Below are positions 8,305-16,522 of a stretch of 46,161 nt of DNA, one piece after another. The stretch comes from Candidatus Bipolaricaulota bacterium. Lineage in GTDB: Bacteria; Bipolaricaulota; Bipolaricaulia; RBG-16-55-9; DRXL01. Under the pieces are notes generated by a model. The model was not told where the DNA came from, did not search any database, and was given only the letters and a program-made list of their open reading frames with translations. The stretch covers positions 26,113 to 72,273 of the forward strand of contig JAUQPG010000002.1 of assembly GCA_030550495.1 (NCBI GenBank). Reading direction: 5' to 3'. The translations under genes and the position numbers were made by a program. The stretch's first letter is position 1, and the number at the start of each line of letters is the position of its first letter.

Positions 8305-9195
8305 ATGAGCGATGAATGCTTTATCATTGTAAATCTTTTAGCTGGGCGGGGGCGGTGCCGAAGGCTATGGCCAGCCATCGAGCACGCCTTGAGACGCTCA
8401 AACCTCTCTTTTCGCTATGTATTTACGGAAGCCCCTGGCACGGCTATCGCTATTGCCCAACGCGCAGCGCAAGATTTCTCTACAGTTGTCGCCGTCGGGG
8501 GAGACGGCACTATTCACGAAGTGGCTACTGGCCTAATGGGGACTCAAGCTAAACTTGGGATCATCCCCGCAGGCACGGGGAATGACTTCGTCAAGATGCT
8601 CAGCATTCCCCCCAAAGATCCAGTGCAGGCTATACCCATCTTAGAGCGAGGGCAGACCAAACGGGTGGACGTCGGCCGTGTCGGAGAGCATTACTTTGTC
8701 AATGGGTTTGGGGTTGGGCTCGACGGAGCAGTCGCGTGGAGAGTCTTTCGTAGCTGGCGCTGGCCTTGGCTGGCTCACTGGATCTATCTCTATGCGGCTG
8801 TGAGAGAAGCGCTCTTCTTCCGCAGCGGCGAGTTGGCTGTCCATGGCATGGGGTGGGCCCACGCCGGCACGGTGATGATGCTAGGGGTGTGTAATGGGCA
8901 GTATCTTGCTGGGGATTTCCGACTGGCGCCCCATGCCAAGATCGATGATGGGCTCTTTGATGTCTATCTGATTGCGGACATGCCCCCAATACGGAGGATC
9001 ATGCAGATTCCCAAGGCGCGGCGCGGGCAGCATCTAGGGCTTCCGGAGGTCCAGATCCAACGCACTCCATGGCTCGAGATCATCTCAGAGAGACCGCTAC
9101 TGGGCCATCTTGATGGAGAGCCTATAGAGTTTCCTCCGGGAAGGCTACGAGTTGAGCTCCTGCCCAAAGCATTAGAAGTTATAGCGGGAAGATAA
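8305..9195 (+). CDS. Diacylglycerol/lipid kinase (DagK/YegS-like)
   Basis: Soluble lipid kinase of the DAGK catalytic family, likely phosphorylating diacylglycerol or a related lipid in membrane phospholipid turnover. 296 residues, typical. It shows the nucleotide-binding VGGDGTIHEVATGL and GIIPAGTGNDFVKML motifs, with GLDG and the metal-binding acidic residues (KIDDGLFDVYL) later. Family members include DgkB, YegS and sphingosine-kinase-like proteins; the true substrate cannot be read from sequence. The start is supported by family alignment (MSDECFIIVNLLAGRGR) and the close promoter. It is followed by the oppositely oriented tRNA-Gly. Confidence 0.9.
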   Translation: MSDECFIIVNLLAGRGRCRRLWPAIEHALRRSNLSFRYVFTEAPGTAIAIAQRAAQDFSTVVAVGGDGTIHEVATGLMGTQAKLGIIPAGTGNDFVKMLSIPPKDPVQAIPILERGQTKRVDVGRVGEHYFVNGFGVGLDGAVAWRVFRSWRWPWLAHWIYLYAAVREALFFRSGELAVHGMGWAHAGTVMMLGVCNGQYLAGDFRLAPHAKIDDGLFDVYLIADMPPIRRIMQIPKARRGQHLGLPEVQIQRTPWLEIISERPLLGHLDGEPIEFPPGRLRVELLPKALEVIAGR

Positions 9196-9209
9196 ACGGC
9201 GAAGCCTGG

Positions 9210-9284
9210 TGGAGCGGGCGACGGGATTCGAACCCGCGACACCTGGCTTGGGAAGCCAGTACTCTACCGCTGAGCTACGCCCGC
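9210..9284 (-). tRNA. tRNA-Gly (anticodon CCC)
   Basis: 75 nt on the minus strand including an encoded CCA. Acceptor GCGGGCG pairs with CGCCCGC; anticodon arm CTGGC-TTCCCAA-GCCAG gives anticodon CCC; T-arm GGGTTCGAATCCC. Discriminator U. Confidence 0.95.
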
Positions 9285-9295
9285 ATGGCTCATTT

Positions 9296-9324
9296 ATTAT
9301 AGACGCCTCAGGGTTGCTTGTCAA
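9296..9324 (-). promoter_or_regulatory. tRNA-Gly promoter (perfect consensus)
   Basis: Minus strand TTGACA, 17 bp, TATAAT, 12 bases before the tRNA 5' end. Its -35 box overlaps the -35 of the divergent thiI promoter. Confidence 0.88.
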
Positions 9325-9342
9325 TACCCCCTTGTTTACAAT
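9314..9342 (+). promoter_or_regulatory. thiI promoter, near-leaderless
   Basis: TTGCTT, 17 bp, TACAAT; nine bases between -10 and ATG at 9352, so the predicted leader is 0-3 nt. No Shine-Dalgarno. Confidence 0.6.
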
Positions 9343-9351
9343 GATAATCCC

Positions 9352-10848
9352 ATGCACATACTCATTCGGTTCTCTGGGGAGATAACAGTGAAGAAGCGCC
9401 GCACCCGTGCGCGCTTCTTGGAGCGATTGGCTGCTAACGTTCAGGATGCTCTCCGGACAACGGAGAGGCCCTTTGCCTTCTCTGACGAGGGGAATCGGTT
9501 CTTGGTCGAATCGGATTCCCCTCACGCTTGTCCGGTCTTATCTAGAGTCTTTGGGGTGCAAACGCTCTCAGTTGTCGAGCGTCGTTCGTTTGAGACTCTC
9601 GAAGATATTCTCAAGGCTGGGGCGGAGCTCTATAGCTCTGCTGTGGCGCAGAAGCGCTTTGCTGTGCGCGCGCGGCGCCTCGTACAAGGGCGGCATCTTC
9701 CGTTCTCTTCTTTAGATATCGAGCGCGAGCTGGGAGCAGCCTTGCGCCCCTACGCTGACAGAGTCGACTTGGAAGCCCCACAGATCACTATCTTTGTCGA
9801 GGTTCGCTCGCGGGAAGCCGACTTCTTTACCGAGAAGCTAGCCGGACCGGGAGGATTGCCCCTCGGCACTGCGGGCAAGAGCATCGCGTTGCTCTCAGGG
9901 GGATTCGATTCGGCCGTCGCGAGCTGGTTGATGCTCAAGCGCGGCGTGGCCTTGGATTATCTGTTTTGTCGGTTGGGCGGGAGCCTTCATGAGTACGGTG
10001 CCCTCCAAGTTGCCAAGGTCCTCGCTGACCGCTGGAGCTATGGGAGCTTCCCCAGACTCTATTCAGTCAATTTTGAGCCATTAGTAGCGCATATCCAGCA
10101 GTGCGTGCGGCCCTCCTATTGGCAAGTGATCCTCAAACGCCTGATGTACCGCGCTGCGGAGAGTTTGGCCCGACGGTCTCATCTGCTTGGGATCGTCACA
10201 GGAGAATCGATTGGGCAGGTCTCATCCCAGACCCTGCAGAACTTAGCGGTGATCTCTCAAGCGACGACGATTCCCCTGTGGCGCCCTCTCGTTGGCCTCA
10301 ATAAAGACGAGATCCTCGCGCTGGCGCGTCGCATCGGCACGTATGAGTACTCTGCGACCGTTGCGGAATATTGTGCGATCTTGCCCAAGCGCCCTGCTAC
10401 AGCGGCCTCGCTTTCCGATGTTCTTGCTGAAGAAGAGAAGCTCGATATGAGCCTTCTCGACAAGGCCCTGCAGGACGTATGCACGTATGATCTACGGCGC
10501 TTAGAGCTGAGCGCACTGGAGCTTCCAGAGATCGAGATCGAAGAGATCCCGGAGAGTGCTGTCGTCGTTGATTTGCGATCACCGCAGAGCTATCGGGCTT
10601 GGCACTACCCCGGCGCGATCTACAAAGATTTTCTTAGTGCTTTAAAAGAGTTCCCGTCGTGGGATAGAAATAGCGTCTATGTACTCTATTGTGAGCTGGG
10701 ACTCAAGAGCGCTCACTTAGCTGAGCAGATGCGCCGAGAGGGCTTCCAAGCGTTTCACTTCAAAGGGGGCTGGTCCAAGCTCGTGGAGTATGCGCTGGAG
10801 CGCGGCCTGATCCCGCCGGAGATCTTGCCCTCGAGCGCCTGGGCTTAA
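9352..10848 (+). CDS. thiI: tRNA 4-thiouridine synthase ThiI with rhodanese domain
   Basis: Sulfurtransferase that makes 4-thiouridine at tRNA position 8 and, in many bacteria, supplies sulfur for the thiamine thiazole. 498 residues. The N-terminal ferredoxin-like/THUMP region (about 1-165) is followed by the adenylating PP-loop domain with SGGFDSAVASWLM (about 180-193), and a C-terminal rhodanese domain (about 390-490) with the persulfide-carrying Cys in VLYCELGLKSAH. The rhodanese tail is present in E. coli-type ThiI and absent in many others, so sulfur relay through this domain is likely. The 3' end overlaps pgk by four bases, tail to tail. Confidence 0.95.
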   Translation: MHILIRFSGEITVKKRRTRARFLERLAANVQDALRTTERPFAFSDEGNRFLVESDSPHACPVLSRVFGVQTLSVVERRSFETLEDILKAGAELYSSAVAQKRFAVRARRLVQGRHLPFSSLDIERELGAALRPYADRVDLEAPQITIFVEVRSREADFFTEKLAGPGGLPLGTAGKSIALLSGGFDSAVASWLMLKRGVALDYLFCRLGGSLHEYGALQVAKVLADRWSYGSFPRLYSVNFEPLVAHIQQCVRPSYWQVILKRLMYRAAESLARRSHLLGIVTGESIGQVSSQTLQNLAVISQATTIPLWRPLVGLNKDEILALARRIGTYEYSATVAEYCAILPKRPATAASLSDVLAEEEKLDMSLLDKALQDVCTYDLRRLELSALELPEIEIEEIPESAVVVDLRSPQSYRAWHYPGAIYKDFLSALKEFPSWDRNSVYVLYCELGLKSAHLAEQMRREGFQAFHFKGGWSKLVEYALERGLIPPEILPSSAWA

Positions 10849-12014
10849 GACTTCTTGAGTATTTCTATGGGGAGCAGCTTTCGCCCCCCGATGAATTCTA
10901 GCGCGGCTCCACCGCCCGTCGAACAATAGATATTCTGTGCGTGCGTGAGACCGGCGTGACTGAGGGCTGCCGCTGTCTCCCCCCCGCCGACAATCGCAAA
11001 GGCTTGGGATTCTGCGATGGCGTGAGCAATGGCGCGGGTGCCCGCATCAAATGGGGGCTCTTCGAATCTCCCCAACGGCCCAGCCCAGAGGATCGTCTTA
11101 GCGCGCTTGACCCAATCTTGGAAGAGCTGTATCGTCTGGGGGCCGATGTCCCGCCCTTGCCAACCGTCGGGGATCGCATCAGCGGGCGCGAGAGCGCGCT
11201 CGCTCCCGCGTACGATTTGCACATCAACGGGAAGGACGAGCTCTGGGCCTTGCTCGCGAACTCCCTGCAGATACGCGCGCGCTTCGTCGAGCATCGTCTC
11301 GTCCACGAGAGAGTCTCCTACGTGAGCCCCTTGGGCTTTGAGAAGGGTGAACGCTACGGCGCCGCCGAGCAAGAACGCGTCGACCTTCCCCATGAGATCG
11401 TTGAGCACCCCGATCTTCTCTTTGAGCTTTGCACCCCCAACGAGGGCGATGAACGGGCGCGCTGGGTTCTCTGTGGCACGGCTGAGCATCGTGACTTCTC
11501 GCTCTAAGAGCAGCCCCGCGGCTGAGGGTAAGAACTTCGCGACCCCGTAGGTGCTGGCGTGCGCTCGATGGGCCGTGCCGAACGCATCGTTCACATAGCA
11601 ATCTGCGAGGCGAGCAAGTTCGCGCGCGAAATCCTCGTCATTGGCTTCTTCTTGGGGATAGAAGCGCACGTTCTCCAATAAGACGATATCTCCCGGCTGC
11701 ATCTGGGCGATAGCGCTCTGGACCGATGGCCCAATACAGTCGTTGAGCTTAGTGACGGGGCGTCTTAAAAGCTCTTGCAGGCGTTGGGCAATGGGATCAA
11801 GTCGCAGCTCTGGGACGACCTTCCCCTCAGGACGGCCCAGGTGCGAGACCAAGATAATCTTAGCGTGGCGAGCAAGGAGATACTCAAGGGTGGGAAGGCT
11901 CTCACGCAAGCGGGTATCGTCGGTGATGCGTCCGTCTTTTAAGGGGACGTTATAATCAACGCGAACGAGAACGCGTCTTCTGGCGACGTCAAGGTCGCGA
12001 AGACTCCGCAGCAT
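10845..12014 (-). CDS. pgk: Phosphoglycerate kinase
   Basis: Glycolytic/gluconeogenic enzyme interconverting 1,3-bisphosphoglycerate + ADP and 3-phosphoglycerate + ATP. 389 residues, normal. Motifs include VRVDYNVPL (N-terminal substrate loop), LVSHLGRP, NDAFGTAHRAHAS, ALVGGAKLKEKIGV and the C-terminal GGGETAAAL nucleotide loop. The ATG directly abuts the stop codon of the upstream DUF151 gene (TAG-ATG), so the two form an operon. No gap gene is adjacent. Confidence 0.97.
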   Translation of the reverse strand: MLRSLRDLDVARRRVLVRVDYNVPLKDGRITDDTRLRESLPTLEYLLARHAKIILVSHLGRPEGKVVPELRLDPIAQRLQELLRRPVTKLNDCIGPSVQSAIAQMQPGDIVLLENVRFYPQEEANDEDFARELARLADCYVNDAFGTAHRAHASTYGVAKFLPSAAGLLLEREVTMLSRATENPARPFIALVGGAKLKEKIGVLNDLMGKVDAFLLGGAVAFTLLKAQGAHVGDSLVDETMLDEARAYLQGVREQGPELVLPVDVQIVRGSERALAPADAIPDGWQGRDIGPQTIQLFQDWVKRAKTILWAGPLGRFEEPPFDAGTRAIAHAIAESQAFAIVGGGETAAALSHAGLTHAQNIYCSTGGGAALEFIGGRKLLPIEILKKS

Positions 12015-12527
12015 CTATATCCCGCCTTCAGAGACGAATCGCTTGAAGTCCGCAAGCTTCATCTCGCTCTCCACGAAAGCCCGGAAGCGATCCTCTGAGA
12101 AGTCCTGACGCTCGTCCTCGATGGTGGGCATCTCTACGGCAGCTACTTGGAAGACCTCTTCGGAGACGTAGATGGGGCTGCCCAGACGCAGCGCAATGGC
12201 TATCGAATCCGAAGGCCGCGCGTCGATCTCGATGGTTTTGCCCAAGTGGTCACGGATATGCAGCGTCGCGAAGTATGTCGAGTCTTGGATGCTATCGATG
12301 ACCACCATGTCCAGATCTCCTCCGAGGCCTTTGAGGATCGCTTTGATCAAGTCGTGGGCTAAGGGGCGGGGAAACTCACGCTGCTGCAGGACCATGGCGA
12401 TGGAAGTTGCTTCGGGTTGCCCAATCCAAACAGGCACGACCTTGCTCGACTGTAGATCGCGAAGCAACAACACCGGCATGTTCTGGGTGGGGTCCATCAC
12501 CAGCGCTTTGACTTCAACTTCGCGCAT
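12015..12527 (-). CDS. DUF151 / bifunctional nuclease family protein
   Basis: 170-residue protein of the DUF151 (BFN domain) family, cytoplasmic. Members have been linked to RNase/DNase activity in plants, and the bacterial role is poorly defined. Recognisable family features are MREVEVKALVMDPTQNMPVLLLRD, the VPVWIGQPEATSIAMVLQ segment and DARPSDSIAIALRLGSPIYVSEEV. I place the start at 12527 because AGGAGG lies seven bases upstream; the track start six codons earlier lies before that site. First gene of the operon with pgk, driven by a strong promoter. Confidence 0.9.
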   Translation of the reverse strand: MREVEVKALVMDPTQNMPVLLLRDLQSSKVVPVWIGQPEATSIAMVLQQREFPRPLAHDLIKAILKGLGGDLDMVVIDSIQDSTYFATLHIRDHLGKTIEIDARPSDSIAIALRLGSPIYVSEEVFQVAAVEMPTIEDERQDFSEDRFRAFVESEMKLADFKRFVSEGGI

Positions 12528-12563
12528 CGCACAACCTCCTCTCAAGGTTCCTGGGACACGCTG

Positions 12564-12592
12564 ATTATAACATGCCCGCCCGTGCCTGACAA
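12564..12592 (-). promoter_or_regulatory. Promoter of DUF151-pgk operon
   Basis: Minus strand TTGTCA, 17 bp, TATAAT, about 36 bases before the ATG, with AGGAGG in the leader. Confidence 0.82.
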
Positions 12593-12631
12593 AATGGCGC
12601 AGATTACACTCACGAGCACGACCTCGGGGGC

Positions 12632-12660
12632 TTGTCAGAGGGTGCGCTAAATACTAGAAT
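12632..12660 (+). promoter_or_regulatory. glmS promoter
   Basis: TTGTCA, 17 bp, TAGAAT, 28 bases before ATG, with AAGGAGG in the leader. The short leader leaves no room for a glmS ribozyme. Confidence 0.75.
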
Positions 12661-12688
12661 AGCACTCAGCTGAGCAAGGAGGCTTCCT

Positions 12689-14521
12689 ATGTGTGGGATC
12701 GTGGGCTATGTGGGGCAGCGTCCGGCCCAAGAGCTCTTGCTGGAGGCTCTCAAAAGACTCGAATATCGCGGGTACGATTCTGCAGGGATCGCCCTCGTCG
12801 AGGGCACTCAGCTCTTTTTGGCAAAGCGTGCTGGGAAGGTAAACGATCTCGCTGAAGCCTTGAGCGGCAGAGTCTCTCACGCTACTGTCGGCTTAGGTCA
12901 TACTCGCTGGGCTACCCACGGCCCCCCAACCGATCAGAACGCCCACCCCCATTGTGACTGTCAGAAAAAAATCGCGGTCATCCATAACGGGATTATCGAG
13001 AACTATCTGCCCTTCAAGGAAGAACTGCAACGTCGAGGACACAGATTTGTCTCAGAGACAGATTCCGAAGTGATCGCCCATCTCATTGAAGAGCACTATG
13101 ATGGGACTAATCTCTTAGAGGCTGTCAGGGAGGCGCTGCGCCCGCTGCGCGGAGCGTACGCGATCGCGGTCGTGGCTACAGACTCGCCCGATGAAGTGAT
13201 CGTAGCGCGCGCGGGCAGCCCGCTCGTCTTGGGTTTGGGCCAGAACGAGAATTTTGCCGCGTCAGATATTCCCACATTGCTGAACTTCACCCGCAAGATG
13301 ATCTTCCTCAACGACGGCGAGCTCGCGCTCTTACGCCGCGATAACGTCGCGCTCTTCGACTTTGAGGGCCGACGCATCACGAGAGCTCCCCAGCAGATCG
13401 AGTGGGACGTCGTCACGGCGCAGAAGCAGGGCTACAAGCACTTCATGCTCAAAGAGATCCACGAGCAGCCCCACGCCCTCGCCAACACTCTTCACAATCG
13501 CTACGAGCTGTCTACGGGGAGGATCGTGCTCCCTGAGCTTTCTAAGCTCAGCGAACAGATTCAGCGAGCGCAGATGGTCTACCTAGTAGCCATGGGGACG
13601 GCGTACTACGCAGGGCTAACGGCAAAATACTTATGGCGCGAATTTTTCAGAGTCCCCATCTCGGTCGAGCTCGCCTCAGAATTTCGCTACAGTAAGCCGT
13701 ACATAGATCAGAATACTCTGGTGATCGCGATCTCGCAGTCTGGGGAGACCGCTGATACGCTCGGAGCAGTGCGCGAGGCCCGTGCTCGCGGGGCCGCGGT
13801 GCTCTCGATTGTGAACGTCGTGGGGGCAACACTGACGCGCGAGTCCGATGTGACGGTCTATACCCATGCCGGCCCGGAGATCGGCGTGGCTTCCACAAAA
13901 GCGTTCGTAGCCCAGCTGGCCGCGCTCAATCTCGTAGGGTTCTCTATAGCGCAGCAGCGGGGCTGGCTCTCCCCAGCGCAGACGCGCTCAGCTATAGAGA
14001 GCTTAGTCCGTGGGCCGGCTCTGATCGAGAAGCTCCTCCAACAAGAGAACGAGATCGCTCGACTTGCCCAGATCTTTTACGAGAAAGAGCACTTCCTCTT
14101 TTTGGGAAGAGATCTGCTCTACCCTATCGCGCTCGAAGGGGCGCTCAAACTCAAAGAGATCTCTTATATTCACGCCGAGGGCTACGCCGCCGGAGAACTC
14201 AAGCACGGCCCCATCGCTCTGATTGATGCGAAGATGCCCACGGTCGTGCTCGTCACCAAAGAGAGCGTCTACGAAAAAGTCTTCTCCAACATCGAAGAAG
14301 TGAAAGCCCGGCGGGGGATCGTCATCACCGTTACCGATCAGATCAATACTGAGATCGAGCGCGTCTCAGATTTTATTATAGAGATTCCCCAGAGCTCGCG
14401 CTGGCTCGCCCCGGTGCTCTTTGTTGTGCCGTTGCAGCTCTTTGCGTATCACATCGCGGACTTACGGGGCACCGATGTCGATCAGCCGAGAAACTTAGCC
14501 AAGAGCGTCACGGTGGAGTGA
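12689..14521 (+). CDS. glmS: Glutamine-fructose-6-phosphate aminotransferase
   Basis: First enzyme of the hexosamine pathway, making glucosamine-6-phosphate from fructose-6-phosphate and glutamine for peptidoglycan and LPS. 610 residues, standard. The N-terminal glutaminase domain starts with the catalytic Cys (MCGIVGYVG) and has HTRWATHGPP and HNGIIENY. Two SIS sugar-isomerase domains follow (SQSGETADTLGAVREA; GVASTKAF; EGALKLKEISYIHAEGYAAGELKHGP). The C-terminus DVDQPRNLAKSVTVE is canonical. Strong Shine-Dalgarno. The acyl-CoA synthetase gene begins four bases after the stop, so the two are probably co-transcribed. Confidence 0.97.
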   Translation: MCGIVGYVGQRPAQELLLEALKRLEYRGYDSAGIALVEGTQLFLAKRAGKVNDLAEALSGRVSHATVGLGHTRWATHGPPTDQNAHPHCDCQKKIAVIHNGIIENYLPFKEELQRRGHRFVSETDSEVIAHLIEEHYDGTNLLEAVREALRPLRGAYAIAVVATDSPDEVIVARAGSPLVLGLGQNENFAASDIPTLLNFTRKMIFLNDGELALLRRDNVALFDFEGRRITRAPQQIEWDVVTAQKQGYKHFMLKEIHEQPHALANTLHNRYELSTGRIVLPELSKLSEQIQRAQMVYLVAMGTAYYAGLTAKYLWREFFRVPISVELASEFRYSKPYIDQNTLVIAISQSGETADTLGAVREARARGAAVLSIVNVVGATLTRESDVTVYTHAGPEIGVASTKAFVAQLAALNLVGFSIAQQRGWLSPAQTRSAIESLVRGPALIEKLLQQENEIARLAQIFYEKEHFLFLGRDLLYPIALEGALKLKEISYIHAEGYAAGELKHGPIALIDAKMPTVVLVTKESVYEKVFSNIEEVKARRGIVITVTDQINTEIERVSDFIIEIPQSSRWLAPVLFVVPLQLFAYHIADLRGTDVDQPRNLAKSVTVE

Positions 14522-14525
14522 GAAG

Positions 14526-16472
14526 ATGGCCCAATCGTTCGCCTGGACCCCAACACAAGAGTATATCGAGCGCAGCAACATCTGGCGCTTCATGCAAAAA
14601 TATAATATCAGAGACTACCACGAGCTGGTGCGGCGCTCGACGGAAGATATCGAATGGTTCTGGGATGCTGTCGTCACAGAACTCCAGATCGAATTCTTCG
14701 AGCCGTACAAAAAAGTTCTCGACGTTTCTCAAGGGATCCCGTGGGCCAAGTGGTTCGTGGGCGGGAAGGTCAATATCGCCCATAATTGCGTAGACAAGCA
14801 CGCCCGCGCTCGCCCAGAAAAACTTGCGCTCATCTGGGAGGGGGAAGACGGCTCGGTCCGGCACGTTTCGTATCGCGAGCTGTATGAGCAGACCAATCGT
14901 TTGGCTCATCTTCTCCACGAGATGGGCATCGCCAAGGGGGATCGGGTCGGGATCTTCATGCCGATGATCCCCGAGACGGTCATAGCGATGATGGCCTGCG
15001 CCAAGCTCGGCGCGATTTTTACTCCGATCTTCTCAGGCTTTGGCGCTCACGCTGTTGCGGCGAGATTGAACGACTGTGAAGCGAAGCTCTTAATCACAGC
15101 AGAGAGCTTCTCGCGCAAGGGCGTGCGCATCGAGATGGGCAAGATCGCCCGCGAAGCGGCCAAGCTCTGCCCCACCGTGACAGAAGTGTTGGATCTAACC
15201 CCCTTAGGAGTTCGAAAGTTCTCAAGTTCACAAGTTCGCCAGTTCAGAACCTTCGAACCTTCGAACCCGCGAACTCTTCTTCGTGACACCGAGCCCACCG
15301 ACGCCGAAGACCCGTTTATGATTATCTACACGTCGGGGACGACCGGACGCCCCAAAGGGGCCGTCCATGTTCATGGGGGGTTCTTAGTCAAGATCGCCCA
15401 AGAGGTCGCCCATCAAGTCGACCTACACGAAGAAGACATACTCTACTGGGTGACCGATATGGGCTGGATCATGGGGCCGTGGGAGGTCGTGGGCGGGCTT
15501 GCCCTTGGGGGCACGGTCTTCCTCTATGAAGGCGCCCCTGACTACCCCAGCATAGATAGACTCTGGGCTATGGTCGAACGGCACAAGATTTCTATTCTTG
15601 GAGTCTCGCCCACGCTCATCCGCGCGCTCATGAAGTTCGGGGAGGAGCCCGTGAGAAGACACGACCTGAGCAGTCTAAGAATCTTGGGCTCGACGGGGGA
15701 GCCGTGGAACCCCGATCCGTGGTGGTGGCTCTTCGAGCACGTCGGGGGAAGACGCTGCCCCATTATTAATCTTTCGGGGGGCACCGAAGTCGGGGCGTGC
15801 TTCTTATCCCCCTTGCCCATTACGCCGTTAAAGCCGTGCACGCTCGTCGGCCCGGCCTTAGGGATGGCCGTAGACGTCTTCGATAGCCATGGCAAGCCGT
15901 TGCGCGGCGGGGTGGGGGAGTTAGTCTGTACAAAGCCCTGGCCGGGGATGACCCGCGGCATCTGGAAGGACCCCGACAGATATATTCAGACCTACTGGTC
16001 ACGCTGGCCCAATATCTGGGTGCATGGGGACTGGGCGTCTATAGACGAAGAGGGCTATTGGTTCTTGCACGGGCGCAGTGATGACACGATCAAGATTGCG
16101 GGGAAGCGTCTTGGCCCGGCGGAGATCGAGTCGGTGTTGGTCGGTCATGCGGCGGTAGCGGAAGCTGCGGCGATCGGGGTGCCGCACGAGCTGAAGGGTG
16201 AAACTATTTGGTGCTATGTCGTGCTGAAGCCGGGATATGAGCCCAGTGACGCGCTGCGCACGGAGCTACGCGAGCGGGTCAGAGAAGCTTTAGGGAAGGC
16301 CTTTGCGCCAGAGCAGGTCAAATTTGTCAAGGAGCTGCCCAAGACGCGCAACGCGAAGATTTTGCGTCGGGCGATCCGAGCGGTGGCGTTGGGGCAAGAG
16401 CCGGGGGATCTGTCGAATTTAGAGAACCCCCAAGCGCTCGAGGAGATCGCGCGGGCGGAGACAGCACCGTAG
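14526..16472 (+). CDS. acs: Acetyl-CoA/short-chain acyl-CoA synthetase (AMP-forming)
   Basis: ANL-superfamily enzyme activating acetate (or a related short acid) to acyl-CoA through an acyl-AMP. 648 residues, the Acs length. It shows the N-terminal ACS region (EWFWDAV...PWAKWFVGG), P-loop YTSGTTGRPKGAVHVHGG, GSTGEPWNPDPWWW, YWFLHGRSDDTIKIAGKRLGPAEIE hinge, and the C-terminal catalytic Lys in TRNAKILRR, the site acetylated in homologues. Residues about 228-252 are encoded by an inserted octamer repeat and look unlike any Acs. Substrate specificity cannot be fixed. The stop codon lies inside a 28-bp perfect palindrome. Confidence 0.92.
   Translation: MAQSFAWTPTQEYIERSNIWRFMQKYNIRDYHELVRRSTEDIEWFWDAVVTELQIEFFEPYKKVLDVSQGIPWAKWFVGGKVNIAHNCVDKHARARPEKLALIWEGEDGSVRHVSYRELYEQTNRLAHLLHEMGIAKGDRVGIFMPMIPETVIAMMACAKLGAIFTPIFSGFGAHAVAARLNDCEAKLLITAESFSRKGVRIEMGKIAREAAKLCPTVTEVLDLTPLGVRKFSSSQVRQFRTFEPSNPRTLLRDTEPTDAEDPFMIIYTSGTTGRPKGAVHVHGGFLVKIAQEVAHQVDLHEEDILYWVTDMGWIMGPWEVVGGLALGGTVFLYEGAPDYPSIDRLWAMVERHKISILGVSPTLIRALMKFGEEPVRRHDLSSLRILGSTGEPWNPDPWWWLFEHVGGRRCPIINLSGGTEVGACFLSPLPITPLKPCTLVGPALGMAVDVFDSHGKPLRGGVGELVCTKPWPGMTRGIWKDPDRYIQTYWSRWPNIWVHGDWASIDEEGYWFLHGRSDDTIKIAGKRLGPAEIESVLVGHAAVAEAAAIGVPHELKGETIWCYVVLKPGYEPSDALRTELRERVREALGKAFAPEQVKFVKELPKTRNAKILRRAIRAVALGQEPGDLSNLENPQALEEIARAETAP
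15209..15277. repeat. Octamer tandem-inverted repeat inside acs
   Basis: Five AGTTC units spaced exactly 8 bp are followed by four GAAC units also spaced 8 bp, so the two halves are inverted relative to each other and can form a long hairpin. The frame is open throughout, adding about 23 serine/arginine-rich residues to Acs. Confidence 0.85.
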
Positions 16473-16496
16473 GGGCGTACGGCCGTACGCCCCTAC
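16469..16496. repeat. 28-bp perfect palindrome over the acs stop codon
   Basis: GTAGGGGCGTAC-GGCC-GTACGCCCCTAC reads the same on both strands. The acs TAG lies in the left arm. There is no T-run, so it looks like a dispersed palindromic repeat rather than a canonical terminator. Confidence 0.75.
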
Positions 16497-16522
16497 TCTC
16501 GAAGTCCTCAGCGTTTAATTTT

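Noticed and set aside
12540-12688. glmS ribozyme
   Set aside because: The glmS promoter leaves a leader of only about 20 bases, too short for the ribozyme.
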